Shown: positions 35,608 through 47,227 of the stretch, piece by piece | Numbering within the stretch: the stretch's first letter is position 1 | Layout: every line of letters starts with the position of its first letter | Assembly (NCBI GenBank): GCA_947247005.1 | Contig: OX365949.1 | Location: forward strand, 9,434,001-9,498,000 | Length of the DNA stretch: 64,000 nucleotides | Direction of reading: 5' to 3' | Origin: Spisula solida | Lineage: Eukaryota > Mollusca > Bivalvia > Venerida > Mactridae | Made by a program: the position numbers and the translations under genes | The notes under the pieces: model-generated | Databases searched by the model: none | Seen by the model: only the letters and a program-made list of their open reading frames with translations | What the model was told of the DNA's origin: nothing

Positions 35608-37359
35608 GATGTCTTTATCATTATTATACCATATTTTATAGCTCTTTTCTATAATGTTTATACACGTTTAAAAGTGATGTACAATCACGATTAAGACACA
35701 ATTAAAACAGTATACATAAATTTTACAACTATGGACAAATTTATAAATCAACACATCCACCACTCATTTATGCAAACATGTATCCGGTAGGCGGGTGCCC
35801 TACTTAACGCACTATACGGGATGCCCTCATAATTATGTCTCTCGGGATTATTTTTAATATGGATACATCTATATGCAATGTCTGCATTAAGAGATACATA
35901 ATCTGGTTTTAAACAGAACCGTTTTATTACAAAATCAAGTAAATTGAACTCCTTATTTTGTTATCGGGTTTACCCATTCTTGCCGATTTCTGAAACTCTT
36001 TATGAGAAGGGGTTCAGCAAGAGTAATTTAACACAGTAGTGGTAAAGTCTTATTAAGAGCAGTATAGGGGCTCATGCAAAGTTTGCCTGACAGTTCATTT
36101 CTCTACTAGAATGCATTGCTTTTTAACAGGTACGTGACAGCATGTATAAAAGTTATTTTGCGAGCGAGGCGAGCACGAACACTGCACATTTTATACATTG
36201 TAACAATGAACAAAAGGCTATTACGAGACAAATTTGGACCGAAAGTTATTAATTGGGGTCTTAATTATTTGGGGGGGCATACGATTTGTTGCACACAGCC
36301 CCCCCCCCCCCCTGTGTATGTACCCCGGTCCATACGCTCATATGACCAAGCCTATATTGGATTGTTATAATTGATAAGGACATATATACTTATATTTAAT
36401 GTAATCATAAATGCTTAGGGGATTACCCTGCTTATTTATAGAAAGTTGACAAATTGACGTCACTGTCAAAACGTTTTGGTGGATTACAAAGCGCTGCTAT
36501 TATTCCATGTTTTTTTATCCGTGACTAATTTATGCAGCAAAGATGATTCTCCCTACGTGGCCCCTTGGATACGGCGCTGTCTTATGATACTTACTTTTCT
36601 AGGTTCGATCCTTGGTATGGTCAATCGTTATATATTTTTTTCAAATCGCTTGTTCAAGTAATATTACACTAGAAAGTTATATATATGCATTTCCTGGAAT
36701 GTATTTAATGATGAGCAAAGTAGCCTAGACGTTAGTCATAGTAACCGCGTGCAATTATAATATACATGTAATGACTTCTATGGAACGCCAAATCTACATA
36801 AACTCAAATAATTGTAGAGGTCTTTAAATATTTGGAGAGCTCTCTAATTCAATCAATGATATCAAAAATTGATTTAAAGCGCGCAATAACGATTTGAAGA
36901 CCTCTACAATTCAAATGAAGATATCAAAAATTGAGGCCGTATTTAAGAGCTCTATAATTGAATTGAAGAGGTCTCTAATTGAATTGAAGACATCTCCATT
37001 TGTTTTATAGCTCTCTACAATTGATTTAGAGAGCTCTATAATTCAAATAGAGAGGTCTTTAAATCAATTTGACCGCGGTGAAATTCATTTTTTGATATCT
37101 TGAATTAACGCAAAATCTACATATACTCTATTATTTGAAGAGGTCTTTAAATATTTGGAGAGCTCTGTAAAACATTTGGAGAGATCTATAATTCAATTTA
37201 TGATATCAGAAATTCGTTTGTAGCGCGATTAAATCCATTGACCTGGAGACATCTATAATTCAATTCAAGAGGTCTCCATTTGAATTGGAGACCTCAATAA
37301 TTGTTTTACAGCGCGCAAGAAATGAATTAATTGTTTTATTTGAATGCATCATACAAATA

Positions 37360-37730
37360 ATAATTACTCCCTCGCCAGAAAATCGAGTCTATAGTGACAA
37401 GGCTAGTAACCCTGTGACCTGTATTTATAAAGTTATCTGCCCAACTTTTGACATTTTTTCAATTAGATTAAATTTTCTCAAAAAGCTCAAGTTAAAACTC
37501 AATACACTTGTAGAATGTGTTTACCTACTTCTTTTGACATGAGACAACTCGGTCAAGCATTAGGTAAGAGTTATTACCCTTTTTACTATCCAGCAATTTG
37601 CGCAGATTATAGAATAAATAATTTTTTTTTAGAAATACAGTTCATATTCTGTTTCAATTTAAAAGTTTTCCGTTTGGAATTTGGATATAGTCGCCTTTTA
37701 TCGGGCACGTCAATAACAAACATTTTTACA
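37360..37730 (+). repeat. Dispersed repeat family D inside the modular element
   Basis: ACTCCCTCGCCAGAAAATCG, GGCTAGTAACCCTGTGACCT, ATTTATAAAGTTATCTGCCC, CACTTGTAGAATGTG and TTGACATGAGACAACTC match, in the same order, the repeat block at 63330-63850 downstream of CCDC102A. The 73- and 85-codon frames here are by-products of the repeat. Confidence 0.7.
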
Positions 37731-37834
37731 TTTTAAAATTTACTTTTTAACTTGATTTTCATTGAAATATCCAGAGGATTTCGTATGCATGCAATGTAAT
37801 AAAAGAAAAAAAAGAAAAGAAAAGAACTTCCGAT

Positions 37835-37895
37835 TCCACGGTTCGAACCACGGGCCTCTTGATTATCAGTCATAGGCCTTTCCCACTACAAATAT
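37835..37895 (-). other. tRNA-like remnant
   Basis: The minus strand reads GTAGTGGGAAAGGCC, then GACTGATAATCAAGAGG, then a B-box GTGGTTCGAACC. The stems do not close, so this is a tRNA-derived fragment, not a working gene. Confidence 0.4.
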
Positions 37896-37977
37896 ATAAA
37901 TACTATTCGATCCAGTTCGTACCAAGAATTTATAATTCAAATAAAGTACACTTGATATTATCCTTTAAGACACTTAC

Positions 37978-38026
37978 CCTGTTGTGAGTTATTGGTGTCT
38001 GTCTGTTGTGAGTCAACGTCATCCAT
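37978..38026 (-). other. Possible short first coding exon (low support)
   Basis: On the minus strand ATG begins MDDVDSQQTDTNNSQQ and runs into a strong donor, CAGG|GTAAGTG, after 49 bases. A TTTCTCTT-rich stretch lies upstream. It looks like a starter exon, but no matching downstream exon was found. It could be chance, a transposon exon, or a far 5' exon of an unknown minus-strand transcript. Confidence 0.2.
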
Positions 38027-39179
38027 ATTTTCTCTTCTTACGAGCGCAAGTGTAGGGAGCAGTTATTTTCTTCAAAGTTGTTGATGAATTGCGATTACAA
38101 TATTGTAGCGCGGTACAATTGAATTATAGACCTCTCAATTTCAATTCTTGCGCGCTGTAAAACAATAATTGAGGTCTCCAATTCAAATGGAGATCTCTAG
38201 AATTGAATTATAGATATCTCCAAAAACAAAGGAATTATGCGAATTTTTGATATCTTTAATTGATTTATAGACCTCTCCAAATATTTTACAGAGCTCTCCA
38301 AATATTTAAAGACCTCTATAAATAATTGAGTATATGTATATATGGCATATGTTAACACTGAATTCAAGATATCTAAAATGAATTTCACCGCGCTATGATT
38401 AATTTAGAGAGGTCTCTATTTCAATTCAAGAGCTCTATAAATTAATTTGTAGCGAGCTATAAAACAATTAGTGATGTCTTTAAATCAGTTAGAGACCTCT
38501 TCAATTCAATAAGAGAGCTCTTAAATACAGTTGAATTAAAGTTTAATTTTTGATATCTTCGAATAAATTGTAGAGGTCTACAATTACTTACTTGCATGCT
38601 TTAAATCAATTTTTGATATCTGAAATTGAATTAGAGAGCTCTCCATATATTTAATGACCTCTCTATTAGAATTATTGCGCGCTATAATTATTTGGAGATA
38701 TCTTTAATTAAATTTGAGACCTCTACAATTATTTGAAGAGCTCTCCAAATATTTAAAGACCTCTACAATTATTTGAGTATATGTAGATTTGGCGTTCCAT
38801 AGACTTCAACTAGTTAAAAGCACCTCTTGCCGGAACGTGATTTTCGTAGCATTTTTTTTAACTTTCTCAAATTCTGTATACCAATTCTAATGTCACGGTA
38901 AAATGTAATTTCTTAATTACCAGCAGCTTCACCGTATGGCCGATCTAAAAATCGCCAAACTAAATAGCGTTAAAATGCACTTATCAAACGAGCGAGGATG
39001 TTTAAGTATTGAATTCAGTAAAAGATAAACTATTACTGGGTCCGAGGAAAGATATAAAATAAAATAAAAACAGCGAAACATGAAAAAGTCAAAATAATTA
39101 TTTTAAAAATACATTTAAAACAATGTATTTATATTATTGACGAAAAAGAATTTTAAGAATGTAGGTGAAAACATTGTGC

Positions 39180-39250
39180 AGTTATCAGGACTTGAACCCG
39201 CATGCCTCAGCCTGACACTCAAGCTCTCCACCGATTGAGCCAGCTATACT
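39180..39250 (-). other. tRNA-like pseudogene / SINE head
   Basis: The minus strand carries an A-box TGGCTCAATCGGTGG and a B-box GGTTCAAGTCC at tRNA spacing, in the context TATAGCTGGCTCAATCGG to CGGGTTCAAGTCCTGATA. The anticodon stem does not pair well, and no full cloverleaf can be drawn. Confidence 0.45.
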
Positions 39251-39350
39251 GACAATAACAGGTCATACAAAAATATACATCAACACATTCTACAGTCATC
39301 CCAACCAGGTATATCCACACACCATGACTAAATAGTTCAGAAACGCACCA

Positions 39351-39469
39351 GCCCTGCGTTCAAGGAAAAATCACGTGACGCGCGTTTCGTACCAGGTACA
39401 AAACGTTTCGAACCTGGTACGCAAACGGTACGAAACGTGCGTCACGTTATTTTTCCTTGAACGCAGGGC
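39351..39469. mobile_element. Hairpin MITE family B (long copy)
   Basis: Opens GCCCTGCGTTCAAGGAAAAA and closes TTTTTCCTTGAACGCAGGGC. Between them is a second inverted pair, TCGTACCAGGTAC and GAACCTGGTACG. At 119 bp it is longer than the copy at 35388 through an expanded centre. Confidence 0.88.
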
Positions 39470-39479
39470 AGTTATTCGA

Positions 39480-40310
39480 TGCTGATGTTAGTTGTATTCG
39501 ATTATGTGGGCTAAACAATGTTCACACACTTGAATCGTTTGAATACACATGATATAAGGGTAATAATAGTCATAAAATGGTCTTAGTCATGCTCCCTTCC
39601 CCGCTAGAATTTTGTAATTTGGAAATGTTTGAGGAAACGACGCAATCAATCATGGATAGCAAGGTACCAAACGATGCTGCGGTGTTTTAAGCTAAACCTG
39701 CCGATTTCAACAGTTCTCTTTCATTTTATGCAATGTTTACGTGCTCGTTAGAATAGAACCGGATTACATAGTTTCTTATGTAACGTAACATATGCGCGGT
39801 ATATTTAATTAGTAATTTGCTGGCGGTTATATTAATGGACTGCATAATAATCTTTTCACTCTACATTAATCATAGGCTTTATATAAATACACGCAAAGCA
39901 ATTAATAGTAACAAATCTTATATAATATATGAAATATTAGTACATTATAACGTGTCGTATTGTTATCGTATTGTATTACCAGATGTAAATTTAACAATGT
40001 GTTACATAATTTAACAACTGTAGGGGATAACAGACTTTCGTAGTGCTGCAGCAGATTGACCGTGATGTGTCCAAGTGGTAAATAGGATATTATTATGACA
40101 CAGTTATTGACACATGTTCAGATCAACAACTAGGATATCATTGAAAAGGAAAATTATAAACACCCATCTCATCCATCAAATGACGTACAATTAGTAAAAT
40201 CTCGTTATAGGTCATCTGATAAGACTAGTGCTAAAACTTCTGCTTCAGGGCAAAGTTATTTCGATGACAATGTATTGTTATGATATTTCAATATGTTATT
40301 TTTGTGGGGA
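39480..40310. other. AT-rich stretch without supported feature
   Basis: No gene or repeat was recognised. The 65-codon frame at 39817-40014 is low-complexity and without splice context. Confidence 0.4.
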
Positions 40311-40314
40311 GCTG

Positions 40315-40515
40315 TGTCCTAGAGGTAGGGAAGGCAGCACGCAACAAACAATACACAATGCCAAACACACTGACAAACGAGAAATGATCCGCCGTAGTCA
40401 CAACTGTCAAAAAGCTGAATGAAATAGTTTCAGCAATCTCAAAAGGCTAAATGTCCACGCTGAATGACCAAGTTACAACAGTAAAACTGCTGAAATACAT
40501 AGTTTTAGCTGTCGT
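40315..40515 (+). repeat. Dispersed repeat family A arm
   Basis: GGTAGGGAAGGCAGCACGCA, ACACAATGCCAAACACACTG, GAGAAATGATCCGCC and AACTGTCAAAAAGCTGAATG follow the family order, then GAATGACCAAGTTACA subrepeats. Confidence 0.7.
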
Positions 40516-40883
40516 AAGTTAGAAAACAGTATTATATGGAGAAACATATACGTAGCAGTATTGAAAATGTTGACATTTTCTTGAATGCGGATACTGATTA
40601 TTTGACTAAAGGCGGTAAGTTGGTACAATGTAATAAGAAATAGGCAATGCTACCTTTGGAAGGCTACTTCTAAAAACAATTTACAATATAATTTTATTGT
40701 GGTATTTATCATCTCCAGTGATAGAGCTTTTTTTGTTTAGTCTTCTTTGTTTAGCTGAAACACACTCTTCATAAAGCATCATTGGAACATTGTATGAGCG
40801 AAACCTCGACTTCAGATTCACAAATAATACATTAACTACCATACGTTTACTGGTCGTACATGAACACAACTTGAGCTGAACTA

Positions 40884-41908
40884 CGAGGGTCATTCAATAT
40901 ATTCAATCATTCTCATTTGATTATTATTGGTTGTAACAATAATTTCTTATAGCATTACAAACAGTAATTTATTACCAACGGTCAATGCAAATTTATCTTC
41001 AATAATGCAAGCCAGGAGCATGCTATCAGTCATTCTATTACCATAGTAACGCGCTACCATCCCCGGTCGACGTAACGTGCCTTTTGCATTAGTTCAACTA
41101 GTTATAAATTCCCATTCAATTAGTGTACATTCCAATGTTTCTGCCAGATTATTACAAAATATTATCACGGGATTTCATGAAATTATGAAGTTCTTTGGAC
41201 GTCGGAATGTGAATTAAAAACTGTTTTATCAAGGCGAGTCGCGTTTTCAATAACGTCGAAACATCTATTTCTTTACGCAAGGAAATTCATACGACTATTT
41301 AATTGTACACGGTGCTTGGAAAAACACAGCAGGCACACAAGGGCTGCTACCGAGAGCGAAGGGAGAACATACAACATGCAGTGATCTTGTGTTTAAGTGG
41401 CGAAATCAAATTTCTGAAACGCAGCATTGTATTTAAAAAGGTACAAGGATGTGCAGATGTCACGCAACGTAGTGACGTTTCACGCAACGTCCGTCGAAAT
41501 GTGCGAGGTGTTTTCATATTAACATACAACCATTATGCCAAGCCTTAATCCTTAACTTAGACTACATAAGACATTGTGGAAGATATGTTAAACCATATTA
41601 TATACAATTTGAATGTTTGTGTTTATTTCTATGTTAATAACATAATTTCATTTCGGGTTACCATTTGAGAACCAGCAAAACGTCAATAACGTCGCTGACG
41701 GCATATAATAAATTGCGGTGTGTGGTGGTACCGGTATGGTGATATTTATATTTTAGCCATATTTTCTTTAAAAATGCGTTGTTTCACGCAATAGTTTCTG
41801 TATTTGTGTCCGAAAGGGTGTAGTTTAACTTGATGTAGTTTGTTTTTCTCTGTGTCATCGGATGTTTAAATGATTAACACAGTCTACGAATTTATTGAAT
41901 GACCCTCG
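40884..41908. mobile_element. Mariner-type non-autonomous element with TA duplication
   Basis: Left end CGAGGGTCATTCAATATATT and right end, inward, CGAGGGTCATTCAATAAATT, each flanked by TA (40882-40883 and 41909-41910). These termini are typical of mariner/Tc1 elements. The 1025-bp interior shows no transposase and no DD-E/D pattern. The 81-codon frame at 41303-41548 is unlike a transposase. Confidence 0.8.
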
Positions 41909-41913
41909 TAGTT

Positions 41914-42786
41914 TGCCATCCTTCATATGCGAATCTTTATTATAATAAAATTCTACGAAGCCGAGTAATATTTTACCCTTTGACATTCATAGTTTTTGAC
42001 CATTTCAGGCTTAAGATATATGTTCTGTTTTAAGGCAAACTATTAATTAGTACATTGGACAAAAAAACTTCGTTGGCTTCTTACCACGTGTGCTTATCAC
42101 CATTCAAGGAAAAAACACTTAACGTATCCAATGAATTCAATACAAGTGTGTTTGGAATTGATATAATAGTCAATGTAATCTTTACATAGACTAACGACGA
42201 CCTAACGATCCAATTATATATTGCTCGCGGCAAAACTCTTTCCAGCTTTCATTATTTCATTGCAAGTTTCTTCGCTTTTCACAAGATTTTCTTCAATTCT
42301 ATTACTTTAAAACCTCATTTTCTCAAAATGACCGCTCAGACAACAATGTCTTATCAAATTATGACATTTTCCACGTAAGTCAGCAAAAAACCAGGAATTC
42401 ACGCCATAGCTAAAATGATGACGTCACTTCCTTGTTTTAAAGCAAAACATATTAATGAGTACCTAAGAAGAAGTAGAAGTAGAAATCACTTTTGCACACG
42501 CTCACATAAGAACGGTCAAATTCATTAAACATTAAATAACTTATAAGGGTTTTAGGTAGGTCCCCGGTTTTTTTTGGGACACCCTGTATATGGTGGCATA
42601 TCTTTTGCTGTATTTATACTAATTATCTCGTTGATACGTTATGTGTAGTATTGTGTTCGCTACACAAGTAACTGATTTGTACGGAGAAAATCAAAATAAT
42701 TAGGCCTTAAAGTTATTTCTTGCATCAACAGTGCCAAATTATAATTAGCCTATTTGAATTCGTTCATTTTCCAGGCAATAAATGTA
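41914..42786. other. AT-rich stretch with a solo mariner-like end
   Basis: No gene is supported. TTTGGGACACCCTGTATA near 42577-42594 resembles the terminus of another mariner-type element, but no partner end was found. Confidence 0.35.
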
Positions 42787-44305
42787 CTAGGGTCGTTCAT
42801 TTAATACCCGGACTATCACCATAGCGCTTGATTGAAACAGGCAATTGTAATAAATTTTCGTTTAAAAAGACTTATTCACCAAGTTGATTATTTGATAAAA
42901 CTTGATATAATTTTATCTAACCGAACACAAACTGTGGTTACTATAGTAACCCAACTATGGACTACCCGGCCCGGCCCGAGTTTTTGGTGAAATGTAGAGT
43001 GTTAATATGACAGGGTGCGTGGTATACAATGGGGATAACGTATAGAACGGAAGTGATACCCCTGACGGTTTTTCGAGTGTAAATTTCGTCGCTTCGGTAA
43101 GTAAATCTTGATTTTTCTTTGTTTTGTAAGACGCTTTCAATGAAATCACCTAGCCCACCGTACCCGGCCCTATCGATACTTGCAGACCCAAGCCAATTTT
43201 CCCTTCAAATACCTGTGATTAAGGAGAACATTCGATTCTAGTGCGGTTTTGGTTACTGCACCCTTGACGACCCGTTTACATTTTTTCCAATTTCTGCCGA
43301 TTTGCATGGTATATTCCTGTTTTATGGGGCCAACTTCGTTGTTTACCTTATTCTAGGTATGTATTTTGCAAACTTAGTTCGATGCAGTCAGGTTATGAGG
43401 CAGAATAGACGAAAGAACCACTATGATACCCCTGACGGTTGCTGTCCCTAACTGATACCCCTGACGCCTCAAAATACTATAATGTTGTAATACGAGACGG
43501 TCGGCTCTGTACATGTTCAACCACTGAAAATCAAGATTCTAATCAATACAGTTTTTGCGTAAATACATGAAGAACTTGATCAACAATTCCAATAGACAAA
43601 AACAGTTGCATACATAGCTTTGGAATCGTACAGCAAGTCAAATTGTGTGAGCTATAACAATTCATATTACAAATTATTATAAAATAGTCCGTATTAATTT
43701 ATTTATTAATCTTAAATTTCGACGGCTCATTGTTGAATATTGGAACCACCGTAATTGGGTTGTTATTAACCTGCTGTTTGCTGTGCGGGTGCCTTGATAA
43801 TTCAGTAAGTACTACTTAGGAAGCTCCACCAATCTAAACGAAATGCTTGTTCATAATAGGCAATATTTGACAAGCATTTTTATAAATTAATGGTGATATA
43901 TCGTTGTTTCGCATCGAATTGCGTTTAGGAAATATAACTTATGTGAATATCCAGACTTAATAATTTAGATCACCTCACGATGTGACGCGGACATTATTTT
44001 GTACACGCGTTCGTTTCAATTCAAATATGACATTGTATTATTCATGACATGTACTTGTATTACATTTCTTATTCTTCTTTCTATAAACGCTTTACTTATT
44101 ACTTACATTTCTATTTATTTACATCCAGTTCTTGTTCACTTTGACCAGTAACCACCCATCAAATTAAGTCAAGTGTGACTGACATGATGTAAATTATAGA
44201 TGTAGTTTAACTTATACAGCAGATTAATATATTTGGATCTGAGGTACCTTGTACTGCCCTGCATTCAACGAAGCATTATGTGAGGTGTGTTACGTACCTA
44301 TGTCG

Positions 44306-45035
44306 TACCTGCCCTGCGTTCAAGGAAAGTTACCTGTAAACATGTTAAAAAATCAGGGTTTTTTGTCGCTATAATCCTTCGTTGTACGCTTCGTTTGCGG
44401 CAAACAGTTTGAAAGTATAAATCCCCGTTTTTTTCGTTCTCAGTTTTGAAATATGTACGCATGCACGGGTTTTGCTATTCACATTCTTTTGTTTGCCTCT
44501 GTCCGCCATTTTGTTTAATTACATCAATACACGCACACCACCTCAGGGTATGGTTATTGTTCAACGAATAACAGGTACGTACAGATACGAAACGTGCGTC
44601 ACTTTATTTTTTCCTTGAACGCAGGGCTGTTATTCAATGAACGTTATGTTAAAAAAACATGTTCGTCACGTGAGCGAAGTTTGGCTAACCATATCCGGAG
44701 GTGGAGTACCTAAATTGGTAAATTTTAACAAAATGGCGGACATAGGCAAAAAAAAATGGCAATAGTGCAACCCATGCATCCGTACATATATCGAAATGCC
44801 CTGCGTTCAACGAAGAATAACGTGACGCACGTTTCGAACATGTTTCGTACCTGTTTCGTGCCGGTTCAAAACGTACGTCACGTTATTCTTCGTTGGACGC
44901 AGGGTGGCCGAGAAGGGAAAAAACGGGGATTTATACTTTCAATGTGTTTGTCGCAAACGAAGCGTACAACCAAGGATTGCAACGACAAAACCCTGTGATT
45001 TTTAACATGTTTGCAGGTAACTTTCCTTGAACGCA
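44306..45035. mobile_element. Third-level nested inverted repeat
   Basis: Left CCCTGCGTTCAAGGAAAGTT then ACCTGTAAACATGTT, CAAACAGTTTGAAAGTATAA and ATCCCCGTTTTTT. Right (about 44915-45035) is the inverse, ending GTAACTTTCCTTGAACGCA. Family B hairpin material (CGAAACGTGCGTCAC) lies within, including the compact copy at 44798. Confidence 0.75.
44798..44904. mobile_element. Hairpin MITE family B (innermost copy)
   Basis: GCCCTGCGTTCAACGAAGAA at the left pairs with TTCTTCGTTGGACGCAGGG at the right. ACGTGACGCACGTTTCGAAC and ACGTACGTCACGT form the inner stem. Here AACGAAG replaces the AAGGAAA of the other copies. Confidence 0.82.
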
Positions 45036-46804
45036 CGGACGTTTCGTTATGCTTGTTCAAGATATTATTAATTTTGAATTACACAAGTTAATAACATTAT
45101 TTAATTTTTGCTTATCGTTCGTGTAGTTATATAAGTAGTACTTACTGAAGTATCAAGGCGCCCGCCCAGCAAACAGCAGCTTAATAACAACCCATTTACG
45201 GTGGTTCCAATATTCAACTATGAGCCGTCGAAATTTAAGATTAATAAATAAATTAATACGGACTCCTTTATAATAATTTGTAATATAAATTGTTATAGCT
45301 CACACAACTGGACTTGCTGTACGATTCCAAATCTATGTTTGCAACTGTTTTTGTCTATTGGAATTGTTGATCAAGTTCTTCATGTATTTACGCAAAAACT
45401 GTATTGATTAGAATCTTGATTTTCAGTGGCTGAACATGTACAGAGCCGACCGTCTCGTATTACAACATTATAGTATTTTGAGGCGTCAGGGGTATCGGTT
45501 AGGGACAGCAACCGTCAGGGGTATCATAGTGGTTATTTCGTCTATTCTGCCTCATAACCTGACTGCATCGAACTAATTTTGCAAAATGCATACCTAGAAT
45601 AAGGTAAACAACGAAGTTGGCCCCATAAAACAGCAACACACTATGCAAATCGGCAGAAATTGGAAAAAATGTAAACGGGTCGTCAGGGGTGCAGTAACCA
45701 AAACCGCACTAGAATCGAATGTTCTCCTTAATCACAGGTATTTGAAGGGAAAATTGGCTTGGGTCTGCAAGTATCGATAGGGCCGGGTACGGTGGGCTAG
45801 GTGATTTCATTGAAAGCGTCTTACAAAATAAAGAAAAATCAAGATTTACTTACCGAAGCGACGAAATTTACACTCGAAAAACCGTCAGGGGTATCACTTC
45901 CGTTCTATACGTTTTCCCCATTGGTATAGTTGCCTATTTACAACGGAAAACTTCAGATAACGTTTTGTCTACATCCTATAAGTGAATTTCTGCTTATAAA
46001 CGGGTTCCATGATGACAAGAATCACCACGCGATGATCTGAGGCCGGGCCAATTTAACATCAGAAATAGGAAAGTGTCGTCGATTAAACAACACCTGTTAG
46101 ACGGTAAACACTACTTGAATAATAACTCATATAGTAATTATGGAATAATGCGAAATTATCGTGAATACAGCATTTAACATCACTACCGAACATCTTAAAA
46201 TGGTAAATGTACGTGCTCGCATGACTTTATTGCTCCAAAACAATGATCAAATAGTGAAACAGTGTCACGTTTTAGGAGCGAAAATGGCGTAACGTCACAA
46301 TAGTTTGACGTCGACTTGTGCCGACTCGCGTTACATGTACTTATGAAAAAAAACGTATATTTTGTAAAGCCTTCATCGCAACAAGTTGAAATTTCGTGTG
46401 TGCATTTAGGAATGGAGTGAATGTATTCCTGTAAGTTTTCATCAATACCAGTCAATTAGTTTCCCAGCAATATCGATCGTCCGGGTATTAAATGAACGAC
46501 CCTCGTATTTACTTCTAATATTCATGTTAAATGCCATCATTTGAATCGCAACATCGCACAAGCAGTTCAGCATGACGACTGATGTTGCGACTTATCAGTA
46601 CTGTGTGGGGTACTATAACTGATACAAATATACTTCAATGATTACAAACTTACCCTTCTATGGAATCTTCCAAGGCGTATACTCTTACCAAAACGATATG
46701 TTACGTCAATTTTGTCTGATCCAGGAATATCTCAAATATGTTTGGAACAATTCTAATTATTGTGATGTAATTACTGTTGTAAAATCAGTCAAATGCGTAG
46801 ATAT

Positions 46805-46984
46805 AATGTCGCATCGACGCTAAATGTCGCATTTGACGTTAAATGTCGCAAGGCTGACGCTAAATGTCGCAACCGACGCTAAATGTCGCAACCCCCCTGA
46901 CGCTAAATGTCGCATCTGTAACGTTAAATGTCGCAACAAACTGGCCTGACGTTAAATGTCGCAACATCAACGCTAAATGTCGCA
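46805..46984 (+). repeat. Interspersed short direct-repeat array (GACGYTAAATGTCGCA)
   Basis: Eight copies of (G/A)ACG(C/T)TAAATGTCGCA start at 46816, 46835, 46856, 46875, 46899, 46920, 46948 and 46969, preceded by a partial ATGTCGCA. Intervals of 19 to 28 bases leave unrelated spacers of 3 to 12 bases. The repeats are nearly perfect while the spacers differ, unlike an ordinary minisatellite. It is not a CRISPR array: the spacers are far too short and the host is a eukaryote. Confidence 0.9.
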
Positions 46985-47063
46985 ATCCTTTATAAACACT
47001 CATTTGTAGTATTACTGTTCTAGTTTTAGTCCAGACGTATCCACAGTTATTAGGGGTTTACCC

Positions 47064-47227
47064 AAAGGGGTTCGACACATAAGCCTGCAGTGATTAAAAA
47101 CTGCTTTCATTTTTTTTTTAATTCTACTATGTCCATGTATATTGTATGAAATTTACACAGTAGAAATAAAAAAATATTTTTTGAAAACAGTTTTTAATCA
47201 CTGCAGGTTTATGTGTCGAACCCCTTT
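47064..47227. mobile_element. 164-bp MITE with about 40-bp inverted ends
   Basis: Left AAAGGGGTTCGACACATAAG then CCTGCAGTGATTAAAAACTG. The right is the inverse, with CAGTTTTTAATCACTGCAGG then TTTATGTGTCGAACCCC. The interior is A/T-rich and non-coding. Confidence 0.87.

Larger units (their letters stand above)
36778..38802. mobile_element. 2.0-kb modular foldback element (21-bp palindrome-bearing modules)
   Basis: The ends are CTATGGAACGCCAAATCTAC and its complement GTAGATTTGGCGTTCCATAG, flanked on both sides by ACTT. Both arms (36778-about 37345 and about 38095-38802) are strings of modules about 21 bp long. Each module has a palindromic or near-palindromic core (GAGCTC, GATATC, GCGCGC, AGGTCT or AGACCT) plus an A/T-rich spacer such as TAATTGAATTGAA. 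The core of about 750 bp is a different repeat (37360-37730), a tRNA-like patch and unique DNA. Confidence 0.8.
43020..45927. mobile_element. Long-inverted-repeat element nested inside the mariner-ended element
   Basis: Arms of about 800 bp (about 43020-43820 and 45140-45927) are nearly identical in inverse orientation. Shared blocks include AACGTATAGAACGGAAGTGA, TACCCCTGACGGTTTTTCGA, GGCCCTATCGATACTTGCAG, AACATTCGATTCTAGTGCGG and TCAGTAAGTACTACTTA. The motif GATACCCCTGACGG occurs more than once per arm. High arm similarity suggests recent origin or gene conversion. No protein frame of note. Confidence 0.85.
42787..46506. mobile_element. 3.7-kb mariner-ended element containing nested inverted repeats
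   Basis: The ends are CTAGGGTCGTTCATTTAATA and, inward from the right, CGAGGGTCGTTCATTTAATA, continuing CCCGGAC. TA flanks both sides (42785-42786 and 46507-46508). They resemble the ends of the element at 40884-41908 but differ after 12 bases. No transposase frame is visible. The interior is dominated by a second and a third inverted repeat, listed separately. Confidence 0.8.

Noticed and set aside
41303..41548. Frame inside the mariner-type element as a transposase
   Set aside because: Only 81 codons, without helix-turn-helix or catalytic motifs, and overlapped antisense by another random frame.
46805..46984. CRISPR-like array
   Set aside because: Repeats of 16 bases with 3- to 12-base spacers, in a eukaryotic genome with no cas genes nearby.
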